The notes beneath the pieces are model-generated. The model saw only the letters and a program-made list of their open reading frames with translations. It searched no databases and was not told where the DNA came from. Source: CAIXSC01 sp046349915 (lineage in GTDB: Bacteria; Planctomycetota; Planctomycetia; Pirellulales; Pirellulaceae). Taken from it: DNA of 64,000 nt. Below are positions 44,243-52,911 of the stretch, one piece after another (positions within the stretch are counted from its first letter, which is position 1; each line of letters begins with the position of its first letter). Position numbers and translations under genes: made by a program. The stretch lies in assembly GCA_046349915.1 (NCBI GenBank), contig JAXMBL010000008.1, positions 372,001 through 436,000 of the forward strand. The letters run 5' to 3'.

Positions 44243-45541
44243 TCAAGTCAGTTCCAAGCCGCGCATCGTGCCCGACGAGGTAGAGAATTGATTGACCTCG
44301 ATTCCCAGGCGGTGAAGCATCGACAGATAGAGATTGCTGAGCGGGTAATTGTTCTGCGTATCGAACGCCAGATGTTGACCATGTTTGAATCCACCGCCCG
44401 CCAACATCACGGGCAGGTTGACGTTCGAATGCGAGTTCGCGCTTCCCATGCAAGTTCCGTAAAGGACCATGGTGCGGTCCAGCAGAGCCTCGCCTTGCTC
44501 GGTCGTCTCGCGCAGCGCCGTTAAGAAGTCATTCAACGCGTCAAATTGACGTTCCTCATGCCCTCGCAACTCGCCCAAGACCTCGGGGCGATTTCCATGG
44601 TGAGTGATGTTGTGGATGACGGTCGTGTCGACGAACAGCGAGATAATGCGAGTGGAATCGGTTTCCAACGCCAACTTCATGACATCGAACATCAGTCGCG
44701 TTTTGCGGACGAACTCGCGAGCATCATCAATGTCCTCGGGCGGTTTCGCAGTCACTTGAGGCTTCGGACGGTACTCCCATTCTTCCGCCGAATGCAACCG
44801 CCGCTCGAGTTCGCGCACCGACGAGAAGTACTGATCCAGTCGACCTTGATCTGATTTAGACAACGTGCGATTCAACCTGCGAGCCTGCTCGCCAACGAAG
44901 TCGAGCATGCTTCGCCCTTGCTGGAGAGCAGCCACTTGCGCGGCGACTTCTTCGGGCTTACCCTGGACGAACAACGAATGAAACAGCTTCTTCGGGCTAC
45001 GCTCGGCCGAGATAGGGGCGCCGCTGCGAGTGAAGCTGAGAGTCTGCCCCCCTTCACTGCTCATCGCCAACACGAGCGAAGGATAGCGAGTCCGGTTGCC
45101 AACCTGTTCGGCGGCGAATTGATCGAGTGAGACCCAGTTGCGAAACCCACCTCGTTCAGGATGCGGCGCGCCGGTGAGGAAGCATTTTTCCGCAGCATGA
45201 GCGCCGGTAACCCCAGGCAAACTGACGCCCGAGAATACGGTTAAGGACTCACGATGAGCACGCAATCGCTCCAAGTAGGGGCTCAACGCATATTCGCGTC
45301 CTGCTTTTTCAGGAAAGAAGAACTGCGGCAGGATGCCCATGTTGGTTTCGATAGCGACCAGTCGGCGAGGAATCTCGCGAGGATCAGCGTGCCCGGCGGT
45401 CTTCCCCGCTGGCTCGCTAGCTCGTAACCCACACGGACGCAGGATGGCAGGCCGCATGGCATCGAGCCAAGGCAGAGCCAGCATCACTCCAGCCGCCCTC
45501 AGGAAAGTGCGCCGCGGAACGGCTCGATTGCGAAATGTCAT
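44243..45541 (-). CDS. Tat-exported DUF1552 protein
   Basis: A 432-residue protein with a twin-arginine signal (PRRTFLRAAG, R10-R11) and hydrophobic segment MLALPWLDAM. The DUF1552 domain is shown by the GVTGAHAAEKCFLTG and ISLFVDTTVIHNITHHG segments and the final LSNLYLSMLHRLGIE block. This family is related to DUF1501 and sulfatase/phosphatase-like metalloenzymes, and in planctomycetes it is almost always beside DUF1592 proteins, as here. AGAGGAA lies six bases before the ATG. It heads a three-gene run with DUF1592 and the HMA-like protein. The substrate is unknown. Confidence 0.92.
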   Translation of the reverse strand: MTFRNRAVPRRTFLRAAGVMLALPWLDAMRPAILRPCGLRASEPAGKTAGHADPREIPRRLVAIETNMGILPQFFFPEKAGREYALSPYLERLRAHRESLTVFSGVSLPGVTGAHAAEKCFLTGAPHPERGGFRNWVSLDQFAAEQVGNRTRYPSLVLAMSSEGGQTLSFTRSGAPISAERSPKKLFHSLFVQGKPEEVAAQVAALQQGRSMLDFVGEQARRLNRTLSKSDQGRLDQYFSSVRELERRLHSAEEWEYRPKPQVTAKPPEDIDDAREFVRKTRLMFDVMKLALETDSTRIISLFVDTTVIHNITHHGNRPEVLGELRGHEERQFDALNDFLTALRETTEQGEALLDRTMVLYGTCMGSANSHSNVNLPVMLAGGGFKHGQHLAFDTQNNYPLSNLYLSMLHRLGIEVNQFSTSSGTMRGLELT

Positions 45542-45566
45542 TCTCTAAGTTCCTCTCTCTCCCGTA

Positions 45567-45698
45567 CGACGGACTTCTAGTCCGTCGCTCCTGCCCACGA
45601 CGCACATTGGCTAACGGCGATGGGCGCTCGCCGACCACGCGGCTATCCGCTCACAAAGTGAGCGGGCTACCACTGTACGACGGACTTCTAGTCCGTCG
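45567..45698. repeat. A-B-A composite palindromic element, short form
   Basis: A cores at 45567-45587 and 45678-45698 with B at 45647-45665. At 132 bases it is shorter than the 165-base form, the loss being in the linker between the left A and B. Confidence 0.88.
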
Positions 45699-45774
45699 AG
45701 TCGTTGCAGGCCGTACCTCGTCACGCCCCTCGATTACACTGCGGACGGGATGTTTGGTGCAGGCGGCTTAGGAT

Positions 45775-45836
45775 CGACGGACTGGAAGTCCGTCGTACAA
45801 GGAGAGGCCCCAGTACGACGGACTTCCAGTCCGTCG
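45775..45836. repeat. Two A palindromes in opposite orientation
   Basis: Cores at 45775-45795 and 45816-45836. The first is followed by TAC, the second is preceded by GTAC, so they face each other across 20 bases and could form one larger hairpin. The rest of the gene-free stretch from 45.84 to 45.94 kb shows nothing recognisable. Confidence 0.85.
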
Positions 45837-45944
45837 ATCCGAGCAACCTCGCCCCTCCCGCCAACAACCACCCATCCCTCATCCATACCCGCAACAAACT
45901 ACCAAACCACCCGTTGTATCTAAACACCCCGCGTCGACAAAGCT

Positions 45945-48059
45945 CTACGGCTCAAACTGTAATTCAACATCATCAATCCGAATCAGCCCCTGGCTTAGCG
46001 GGCCGCCGTCGGCCACTACCAGGACGCCTGGCTTTGTCTTCTCCACGATAATTGCCACGCCAATCCCGTGACTGAGCTGATTCGCGTTATTGTTTTGGCT
46101 TTCGAGTCGCGCGGTGACGGAATAGGGGCGGTACGCCGCCGCGTGAGCACCCGCAAAATCGGGCGTGAACTTCGTCGCTGCATACTCAACGATTCGCCGC
46201 GGATCTCGCTGCTCGTCTGTAAACCCAAACAGTACGAGTCGGCAGGTGAAGTGGCGACACCAAACGTCGCGATAGTAATCGGGGCGATCGTAGGCGCCTC
46301 CCGAGGCGTGCACGCGAACGGTGTAATTACCGGGTTGAGGATTTCGGATCTCTTGCAGCAGCACCGCTCGAGCACCCAGGGCCACTTCCCCTTTTCCATG
46401 CCCGGTCGCCAGCCCATACCCTAGCGCCGCGTGGCACTGACCGCCGCGAGACCGGACATCGGGGACGCGGGCCAAGATAACGCTGAATTCATCGCCCCGC
46501 TCGGCTGTCCACAAAGGGTCCGCTTGCCATCCCTTCGCGCCTGGCGTGAAGGGACGGATCGCAGCCGTGTCTTCAAACCCGCAGTTATCAAGCGGCTCGT
46601 TGGCAGACTTTGCAAGGAGCGGAATGATCCCTCCAGCGACAGTTCTTTCCGTCGTCGCAGGCCCCGTTCCCAGCAACTCGCCGATGGGACGCCCCTCGGT
46701 CACTCGCAAAGGACGCCCCGTCCGATCGGGAAAGAACGCATCGTGTCCAATCCCCAACAGATGATAAATCGTCGCCGCCAAATCGTCCGGTGTGACTCGC
46801 CGACGAGCAGGATAGGCGCCTGTCTTGTCGCTGGCCCCGACGACTTGCGCCGTCTTCACTCCCGCGCCGGCCATGACGAAAGGGAACACATTGCCCCAAT
46901 GGTCGCGTCCTCCCGCGGCGTTGAATTTCGGCGTGCGTCCCATTTCTCCAACCGCGACAACCAAGGTCTCCTCCAGCATCCCGCGTTGGTCGAGATCTTC
47001 GATCAAGGCAGTGAACCCCAGGTCGAATTGAGGACACAGCGCATCCTTCATCCGAGGGTTGTTGCGAGCGTGCGTATCCCACAGCGGATTGTTAGCGCTC
47101 AGGTCTCCCGGTTCGCGCGGCCAATTCACGAATACCATGCGCACGCCCGCTTCGATCAGTCGTCGCGCCAGCAAGACCGATTGCCCCCATTTACCTCGAC
47201 CATATCGCTCTCGCAGCTCGGTTGGCTCCTCATGCATGTCGAACGCTCGCTTCACCGCGCCCGAAAGCAGCACGTCGAAAGCGTCGCGTTTCAATCGGTT
47301 CAACCCCGCGCCTGCCGCCGAACGAGCAATCTGCTCAAAGGAATGGTCGAGCGAGTCCAAGAGACTTCGTCGTGATTCTAAACGAGCGCCCGTGATACCG
47401 GCTGGCAAGTCGTAGCCTGTGACGCGGAACCCATCGACCGATGGGTCGCAACGGAAAATCTCGGGATCCCATTCTCGTCCCAAGAATCCGGCGTTCTGTC
47501 CCGGCAGAAAAATGCCAGGATTCGCAATGATCGGCTCGGGCAACTGCACCGTGGTAAAGGGAACACGCTCGCTGGGCTTCAATCGTTTGACAATCGAGCC
47601 GAGGGTCGGCCAATCGGTGGCCGCGAGCGCTCGCATGTCTGGACCAACATACTTGCGGCCCGTATTCACCCAGTAGCCGCCCGATTCGTGCTGCGGATCA
47701 TCGGTCGCCAGCGACCGACAGATGGCCAGCTTGTCGGCGATTCGCGCCGTCCGAGGTAATAACTCGCAAATCTGAATCCCGGGCACGTTAGTTGAGATCG
47801 GCTGAAACTCGCCGCGAACGTCCGTGGGTGCGTCTGGCTTGGGATCAAACGTCTCGTATTGCGACGGCCCGCCAGAAAGAAACAGATAGATGAAGTTCTT
47901 GGCGCGGCCAAACGACAAGTCGCTTGTGGGTTCGCCCGTCGCGTCACGAGCGAGTAGTTGGGGCAAGGCGAGTCCGAGTGCTCCGACGCTACCGATCTGC
48001 AGCAAACGCCGTCGACCTCGATCGAATGGATCGCCGGGCGTATCTGGCAGATTCAACAT
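45945..48059 (-). CDS. Tat-exported DUF1501 protein with extra C-terminal domain
   Basis: About 704 residues from the ATG at 48059 (GGGAG upstream). A twin-arginine signal is visible (RGRRRLLQIGSVGALGLAL). The DUF1501 domain shows FLSGGPSQYETFDPK, ICELLPRTARIADKL and VAVGEMGRTPKFNAAGGRDHWG, motifs shared with the alkaline-phosphatase/sulfatase superfamily. The usual family length is about 430-480 residues. Here another 200 residues follow, with beta-rich segments such as RDVWCRHFTCRLVLFG and a final IDDVELQFEP typical of carbohydrate-binding or CBM-like jelly rolls. It has no DUF1549 neighbour; instead it is divergent from a Gfo/Idh/MocA gene, sharing a 93-base intergenic region. Confidence 0.92.
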   Translation of the reverse strand: MLNLPDTPGDPFDRGRRRLLQIGSVGALGLALPQLLARDATGEPTSDLSFGRAKNFIYLFLSGGPSQYETFDPKPDAPTDVRGEFQPISTNVPGIQICELLPRTARIADKLAICRSLATDDPQHESGGYWVNTGRKYVGPDMRALAATDWPTLGSIVKRLKPSERVPFTTVQLPEPIIANPGIFLPGQNAGFLGREWDPEIFRCDPSVDGFRVTGYDLPAGITGARLESRRSLLDSLDHSFEQIARSAAGAGLNRLKRDAFDVLLSGAVKRAFDMHEEPTELRERYGRGKWGQSVLLARRLIEAGVRMVFVNWPREPGDLSANNPLWDTHARNNPRMKDALCPQFDLGFTALIEDLDQRGMLEETLVVAVGEMGRTPKFNAAGGRDHWGNVFPFVMAGAGVKTAQVVGASDKTGAYPARRRVTPDDLAATIYHLLGIGHDAFFPDRTGRPLRVTEGRPIGELLGTGPATTERTVAGGIIPLLAKSANEPLDNCGFEDTAAIRPFTPGAKGWQADPLWTAERGDEFSVILARVPDVRSRGGQCHAALGYGLATGHGKGEVALGARAVLLQEIRNPQPGNYTVRVHASGGAYDRPDYYRDVWCRHFTCRLVLFGFTDEQRDPRRIVEYAATKFTPDFAGAHAAAYRPYSVTARLESQNNNANQLSHGIGVAIIVEKTKPGVLVVADGGPLSQGLIRIDDVELQFEP

Positions 48060-48152
48060 ACAGGTCTCCCACAAGCGTACTTGGAAAAGGGTATTCTATT
48101 CCAATTCCCCGCTCGAAGAAAACAGCGAACTTTGCTTATAGGAAGGATCGCA
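48060..48152. promoter_or_regulatory. Divergent promoter region between DUF1501 and Gfo/Idh/MocA genes
   Basis: Both flanking genes read outward from this 93-base gap, so it must contain at least their 5' leaders. The Gfo gene has AGGAAGGATCGCA just before its ATG, and the DUF1501 gene has GGGAGACCTGT. An AT-rich patch (GGTATTCTATTCCAATTC) lies near 48091-48109. Confidence 0.5.
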
Positions 48153-49472
48153 ATGTCCCCTCAAAACAGCCGTAGAGACTTTCTTCGCGACAGTTCGGCG
48201 AGCGTCACTGTGACAGCGGCGGCGGCATTGCTCACCCCGCTGCGCGCCAGCGGCATGGCGCCGGGTGACAAGGTACGCGTCGCGCTGATTGGTTGCGGCG
48301 GACGAGGAAACCATGACGCGCGACTCTTCACCGCCATTCCCAACGTTGAGTTGGCGTACGCTTGCGATCCTGATGCCGGTCGGCTGGCCGCTACCGCGAA
48401 GGCTCTTAACTTGTCCTCGGATCGAGCCGTAAGTGACCTGCGTCGAGTGCTCGACGACAAGTCGGTCGACGCGGTCTTGGTAGCTACCCCCGATCACTGG
48501 CACTCCCCAGCTTCCATCCTGGCTTGTGAAGCGGGCAAGCATGTCTACGTCGAGAAACCAATTTCGCACAACATTCGCGAGGGCCGACTCTTGGTCGAGG
48601 CGGCTCAACGGAACAAAGTCCATGTGCAGCACGGCACGCAAAGTCGCAGCACTCGCATGATGATCGAGGCCGTTCAGTTGTTGCGCGAAGGCGCTTTAGG
48701 AGACGTTTTGGTCGCCAAGTGTTGGAACATCCAACGTCGCGGCTCGATTGGACGAGGCCAAGACACCATGCCGCCGCCCGACTTGGATTATGACACCTGG
48801 GTTGGTCCCGCGCCTTTGATTCCTTATCGCACGAATCGCGTGCACAATCGTTGGACTTGGTGGTACCACTTTGGGACAGGCGATATGGGCAACGACGGTG
48901 TCCATGACATCGACTACACCCGTTGGGGCCTCGGCGTCGAAACTCACCCCTCGCGCATCGTGGCGGTCGGCGGAAAGTACATACAGGACGACGATCAAGA
49001 GTTCCCAGATACTCAACAAGTCACCTTCGAGTACCCCGGTGCGAAACCGGGCGAACGAACTCGCATGCTGATTTACGAGCAGCGATTGTGGAGCAGTAAC
49101 TATCCGCACAATGTCGATAGCGGCGCTGAATTCTACGGCACGAAGGGGCAACTCTTCCTGAGCCGCCGCGGCAAGATTCAATGGTTGGACGCGCAGAATA
49201 AGCCTCGTGAGACTCAAGTGACTCCACAGGCCCAGGACGACGCTGCACACGTGCGGAATTTCATCGACGCCATCCGCACGGGCGTTTCATTGAACGCCGG
49301 TCCGCTGGTGGGCCATCTGTCGACGTCGCTATGCCATCTCGGAAATATCGCCACGCGACTCGCTCGCTCCCTGGTATTTGACCCTGCCGCCGAGCGTTTC
49401 GTAGGCGACGACGAAGCGAATCGGCTGGTAGGGCGCGAGTACCGCGACCATTGGGCTCGTCCTCGTACATGA
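48153..49472 (+). CDS. Tat-exported Gfo/Idh/MocA-family oxidoreductase
   Basis: About 439 residues from the ATG at 48153, which has AGGAAGGATC upstream; a longer open frame into the intergenic region is not used. A twin-arginine signal is present (SRRDFLRDSS). The Rossmann-like start is clear (VRVALIGCGGRGNHDA). The catalytic EKPISHN motif holds the conserved lysine, and GTQSRSTRMM lies near the substrate region. The C-terminal alpha/beta domain shows HNRWTWWYHFGTGDMGNDGVHDIDY. Exported members of this family oxidise or otherwise transform sugars and inositols using tightly bound NAD(P). The divergent DUF1501 gene suggests a shared extracytoplasmic carbohydrate pathway. Confidence 0.93.
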   Translation: MSPQNSRRDFLRDSSASVTVTAAAALLTPLRASGMAPGDKVRVALIGCGGRGNHDARLFTAIPNVELAYACDPDAGRLAATAKALNLSSDRAVSDLRRVLDDKSVDAVLVATPDHWHSPASILACEAGKHVYVEKPISHNIREGRLLVEAAQRNKVHVQHGTQSRSTRMMIEAVQLLREGALGDVLVAKCWNIQRRGSIGRGQDTMPPPDLDYDTWVGPAPLIPYRTNRVHNRWTWWYHFGTGDMGNDGVHDIDYTRWGLGVETHPSRIVAVGGKYIQDDDQEFPDTQQVTFEYPGAKPGERTRMLIYEQRLWSSNYPHNVDSGAEFYGTKGQLFLSRRGKIQWLDAQNKPRETQVTPQAQDDAAHVRNFIDAIRTGVSLNAGPLVGHLSTSLCHLGNIATRLARSLVFDPAAERFVGDDEANRLVGREYRDHWARPRT

Positions 49473-49555
49473 TCGTGAGAAGATTGTTTACTGGAGTTTT
49501 TTATCCGCCTATCATGAGTGGAACTACTTTATCCACACTACACGGCGGGTGTCAC

Positions 49556-50215
49556 ATGCTTCCCATCAGCTTGCGTCGGTTCCGGTGGATCTCGCTAGCT
49601 CTCTTGTTTGGGTCCGCAATCTCAACGCCCCTCGATGGGCAGTCCCCCGAACGTCCGCGTGAACCGTGGGCTTGGAAAGAGGAGACTCGCTGGGAGAACA
49701 TGCCTTTCTCGTGTCGATTGAAGCTCTCGGAAGAGCAGCCTGAAGAAGGGCGAATGTTGTACTTCGATTACGAGATCACTGCTGAACAGCCGGGCGGGAC
49801 GTATATCTACAATCCGTTCCTCGAACGCCACCTGGAAGTCTCGACTTGCCGATTTCTTGTCTATACCGACTACAAGGGATTCCCTGCATTTGGCAACGAT
49901 AGGTTGGCGGTCGGGTCATTCAGATGGCCCTATCCGTCTCACTGGGTCCATTTGCCGCAGGGGGCCACGATCAAGCACCGAGTTCCACTGGCGATCGTTC
50001 GGAATCCCTTTCCGCCCTCAACATTCATGCTTCGGCCCGGCAAATACCATTTGCAGTTGGCCTTCTCAAAGCGAACGACCATTGAGCCCCCGAGCATCTA
50101 CCCGGAAGATCGGCCTTGGCGCGATTCTTGGAATGATTTTGTCGTGAAGTTCCGTGAAACTGGGGGCGATCCGGACTACGTCCGTTCCAACCCAGTGGCA
50201 TTTGAGGTGAAATAG
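49556..50215 (+). CDS. Secreted protein of unknown function, tandem paralogue 1
   Basis: About 219 residues from the ATG at 49556, with GGCGGGTG upstream; the leader MLPISLRRFRWISLALLFGS is a signal peptide. The mature protein has RWENMPFSCRLKLSEEQ, YIYNPFLERHLEVSTCR, an LPQGATIKHRVPLAIV segment, and an end RPGKYHLQLAFSK...DYVRSNPVAFEVK. The next gene encodes a protein with the same sequence blocks in the same order, so the two are paralogues. The pattern of strands suggests a single Ig-like or DUF4399-like beta-sandwich domain. Two conserved cysteines are present. No enzyme motif is seen. It may be a periplasmic binding or adhesion module, an inference. Confidence 0.8.
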   Translation: MLPISLRRFRWISLALLFGSAISTPLDGQSPERPREPWAWKEETRWENMPFSCRLKLSEEQPEEGRMLYFDYEITAEQPGGTYIYNPFLERHLEVSTCRFLVYTDYKGFPAFGNDRLAVGSFRWPYPSHWVHLPQGATIKHRVPLAIVRNPFPPSTFMLRPGKYHLQLAFSKRTTIEPPSIYPEDRPWRDSWNDFVVKFRETGGDPDYVRSNPVAFEVK

Positions 50216-50283
50216 TAACGCGATTCAAATCGGTTGTGTCCCGCCGCCGAATCTCTTTCTATGCACGTCATACACGGTGATCC

Positions 50284-50937
50284 ATGCATGCGATTCGCGT
50301 CTTTCGGTTATCGAGCTGTCCGCTGGGATTGCTGCTTACGTTTGCGAGTTTATCGCTCGTGTTCGCTCAGCAACCTCAGGCAAGCTCGACGACATGGAAG
50401 TGGAAGGAGAATCCTCGCTCGGAACGCATGCCTTTCTCGTGCCGTATCAAACTCGCGGAACAGCAGTCCGGCAAGCGCGGAGTGATCACCTTCAGTTATG
50501 AGATCACGTCCGAGGACGCTAAAGCTACGTCTGCGACCATTTACAACCCATTTCTGGACCCACGAAAAGAGACGCAAACGTGTTCCTTGTTGGTGTTTGA
50601 CGAACACAAGAAATTCATCGGCATGGGAAGGCAACCGACGGCCGATTCTCGAGTTGAGTTGTCCTTTCACGATTGGATACGTCTGCCCCATGGAGCACGT
50701 GTCCAACACTCCGTCGAGCTGGTGACGCTCGCGGACCCGAAACTCCCGCAGGCATTAGCGCTTCGTCCCGGCAAGTACTACCTCCAACTGGCCTTTTGGA
50801 AGAATACGTCGTTTAACCGAGCGCCCGAAAGTCGGCAATCGCCGATTTGGGCCGAATTTGTCGCCACGTTCCAGGGCGACGATTGGAAGCAAGATTACAT
50901 CCGCTCGAACCCGGTGGCTTTCGAGTTGACCGAGTGA
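50284..50937 (+). CDS. Secreted protein of unknown function, tandem paralogue 2
   Basis: 217 residues beginning with a signal peptide (LSSCPLGLLLTFASLSLVFA, cleaved after AQ). It shares the RMPFSCRIKLAEQQ, IYNPFLDPRKETQTCSLLVFD, LPHGARVQHSVELV and RPGKYYLQLAFWKN...DYIRSNPVAFELTE blocks with the preceding gene, from which it is separated by 68 bases. Identity is moderate, so the duplication is old. The 3' end overlaps the small minus-strand membrane protein frame by 43 bases. Function is unknown. Confidence 0.8.
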   Translation: MHAIRVFRLSSCPLGLLLTFASLSLVFAQQPQASSTTWKWKENPRSERMPFSCRIKLAEQQSGKRGVITFSYEITSEDAKATSATIYNPFLDPRKETQTCSLLVFDEHKKFIGMGRQPTADSRVELSFHDWIRLPHGARVQHSVELVTLADPKLPQALALRPGKYYLQLAFWKNTSFNRAPESRQSPIWAEFVATFQGDDWKQDYIRSNPVAFELTE

Positions 50938-51182
50938 TGATCGCGAGTCACCTCGAACGACACGGGCACTACCGGCTCATTTCGTTCGCGAAGAAGCGCG
51001 GCTAACTCATTCGAGAATTGGCCAACCCTACATTTTGGATGTTCCACAAATGTAAAAATGACCTCGGCTTCTTGCTGCCCCTGGGATGGCGTTTTTGCAA
51101 TCACCCACGTCATAAGGACCAGCACAATTGGCGCCCCGCCCAAGAAGAGAAACGGTCGAGTGTCGATGTAAGCGAGCAGCAT
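50895..51182 (-). CDS. Possible small single-pass membrane protein
   Basis: A 95-residue frame starts with ATG at 51182 and overlaps the 3' end of the preceding plus-strand gene. It contains a good membrane helix near residues 12-29 (LFLGGAPIVLVLMTWVIA), a short charged extracytoplasmic or cytoplasmic part with a single cysteine, and no recognised domain. The helix makes chance coding less likely, but no clear ribosome binding site is seen. Confidence 0.4.
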   Translation of the reverse strand: MLLAYIDTRPFLFLGGAPIVLVLMTWVIAKTPSQGQQEAEVIFTFVEHPKCRVGQFSNELAALLRERNEPVVPVSFEVTRDHHSVNSKATGFERM

Positions 51183-51527
51183 TTTTTACTTACCAACGTG
51201 CTCATCGTTTCGATGCATCTTTGTGGCGCATGCCCGCGTGTTTGGGAATTGCCAATCGAAGTGAATTAGACAAATCGCAATGATCGACCCACACATTGCG
51301 AGATTCCTCGATGCTGATGGCGTCGGAAGCGTGCGAGATCACGAGATTCCGCAGAATGACGTTATGGACTCGCCACCCGTGGTTCCCTGGCCTTGAGTCG
51401 ACCAGCCTTGCTGCATGCCGAGTTCTTCCGCTCGCCCTTGCGCCACAACGACAAGCAGGAGGACCAGGATGCCCTTGAGTTGCCTGGCGAGGTTGCTTTG
51501 ATGGCCCTCAAGGACGCAATACATGGT
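51183..51527. other. Gene-free stretch upstream of the small membrane protein frame
   Basis: I see no dispersed repeat of the main families. A minus-strand frame at 51339-51524 could encode a 61-residue hydrophobic-leader peptide (LKGILVLLLVVVAQG) with no clear continuation. It may be the remnant of a signal peptide from a decayed gene. Confidence 0.3.
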
Positions 51528-52577
51528 TCAGCTTTCGTTTTTGCCAAAGACGAATGGTTTGGCTTTTTGAAGTTTGTCCGATACGTCGCCGTTGAGTTTG
51601 AAGATCTCTTGCTCGACTTTCAATTCCAACTCAGGTTGCCCCTTGCTGAAGTCCAGTTTGGCGATGTCGATCCAAACCACATTGGGAGCGAATGTACTCT
51701 CGAAGTAATAGCGTCCACCCGTCAGGTCATGCACGGTCCGGAAGATGGTGCTGGACACGTTTGGCTTCTTCGGGTCGGGTTTGCCGAAGGGAACGGAAAT
51801 GTTGCGGATGACGCTGAACATATAGGCCGCCCCTTCGCCGCGATTCGCGGGTCTGGGGAGGTTTTCGGCGTAATAGGCCGCGCGCACGAAGCGGTCGGTC
51901 GGGGTTCGCTCTCCAGGCAGCGGCTTGTCCCCACCGAAGGTGCGATACTGCTTCAAGTTCTCGATCTGCTGATCGTACGTTGGCTCATTGGTCATCACGG
52001 TGAATCGCTTGTCGTGATACACCTTCGCCTTGCCAGCGATGTACTCGATGACCGCGGAGTCGCCGGTGTTGTCCGCCAGCGACATATGCACCAAGGTTGG
52101 AAAGCCGTTCGGCAGGATCAACGAATCGATCTGGAATGTCAACGTCTTCTGTGCTTCGACCGCCTCGGCTACGGTCGCGAAGTTGTCGAGGAAATACTGG
52201 ACCCACTGAGTTACACCGATGCCCTGCCGCTGGGGATTGCGTTTGCCGTAGTCGCAATCGCCCGCCAAGTACAGGATTTGCGCGCTTAATCCCTTCTCGT
52301 TCATCCCTTCGTGAGTTGCCAGGTCGTAGCCGGTAATGACGAGGCTTCCGTACTTCGACGTCCACTTGTGAGGATTCTCGGTAACAGCGCCTGTGCGCTC
52401 CATGCCACGCGGATAGACTCGGAAGGCCGAGTTGGCTTTTTCCGTCCAGTCCTGGGTTCTCCCGACAAACACCTGACCATCTCCAGCGACCCAGACCACG
52501 CGAGTGCAAGGCAGCGCGATCGAGGTGGTGAGTAACCCGATGAGTAAAACGACAAAAGTCTTGATGGTACGACGCAT
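51528..52577 (-). CDS. Choloylglycine hydrolase / penicillin V acylase-family Ntn hydrolase, secreted
   Basis: About 349 residues from the ATG at 52577 (GGGGCTGCGGC upstream); the open frame further upstream reads through palindromic repeats. The leader MRRTIKTFVVLLIGLLTTSIA is followed directly by Cys24 (LPCTRVVW), which would become the N-terminal nucleophile after cleavage, as in penicillin V acylases. Family landmarks include VFVGRTQDW, the LVITGYDLATHEGMNEKGL block with the Asp/Asn region, and VMTNEPTYDQQIENLK, which holds the conserved NEPTY segment. Such enzymes cleave amides of bile salts, penicillin V or N-acyl-homoserine lactones. No substrate can be chosen here. It is transcribed alone. 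Confidence 0.92.
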   Translation of the reverse strand: MRRTIKTFVVLLIGLLTTSIALPCTRVVWVAGDGQVFVGRTQDWTEKANSAFRVYPRGMERTGAVTENPHKWTSKYGSLVITGYDLATHEGMNEKGLSAQILYLAGDCDYGKRNPQRQGIGVTQWVQYFLDNFATVAEAVEAQKTLTFQIDSLILPNGFPTLVHMSLADNTGDSAVIEYIAGKAKVYHDKRFTVMTNEPTYDQQIENLKQYRTFGGDKPLPGERTPTDRFVRAAYYAENLPRPANRGEGAAYMFSVIRNISVPFGKPDPKKPNVSSTIFRTVHDLTGGRYYFESTFAPNVVWIDIAKLDFSKGQPELELKVEQEIFKLNGDVSDKLQKAKPFVFGKNES

Positions 52578-52745
52578 GCCGCAGCCCCTTGGTTTGTGTG
52601 GTTTCGTCGGTCGCCAAAAATACCCATTCGCCACGGAATTAGCGAACTCGGCCCCGCGAAAGATCTCAAGCGTGCCACTGAAAAGCGGGCGTATTCTACT
52701 GCCCCAGTTCCCCGGTCGCCAGCAACGCATCACGCGGCGCCGACC

Positions 52746-52800
52746 GGGCAGGTTAAAAACCTGCCCCACCTGAGTCGTGGGGCAGGTTTTCAACCTGCCC
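52746..52800. repeat. Two copies of a 21-bp palindrome (GGGCAGGTT...AACCTGCCC)
   Basis: Perfect nine-base arms around three-base loops at 52746-52766 and 52780-52800. They would form strong hairpins in RNA. A third copy lies at 52912-52932. Confidence 0.88.
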
Positions 52801-52911
52801 CCTCATAAAAAGAGCCAGATTGAACCGCATCAGGGAACGAGAGGTACGGACAGTGCTCGTATCTCGCAGGGATGCGGACAGGAAGGTTGAGTGACAGGTT
52901 TTTCGCCGACC

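Noticed and set aside
51339..51524. 61-residue minus-strand peptide with a leader-like segment
   Set aside because: The mature part is too short and no continuation or conservation can be seen; noted only as a possible remnant.
52578..52793. N-terminal extension of the Ntn hydrolase
   Set aside because: Translated from hairpin palindromes; it would remove the signal peptide needed to expose Cys24.
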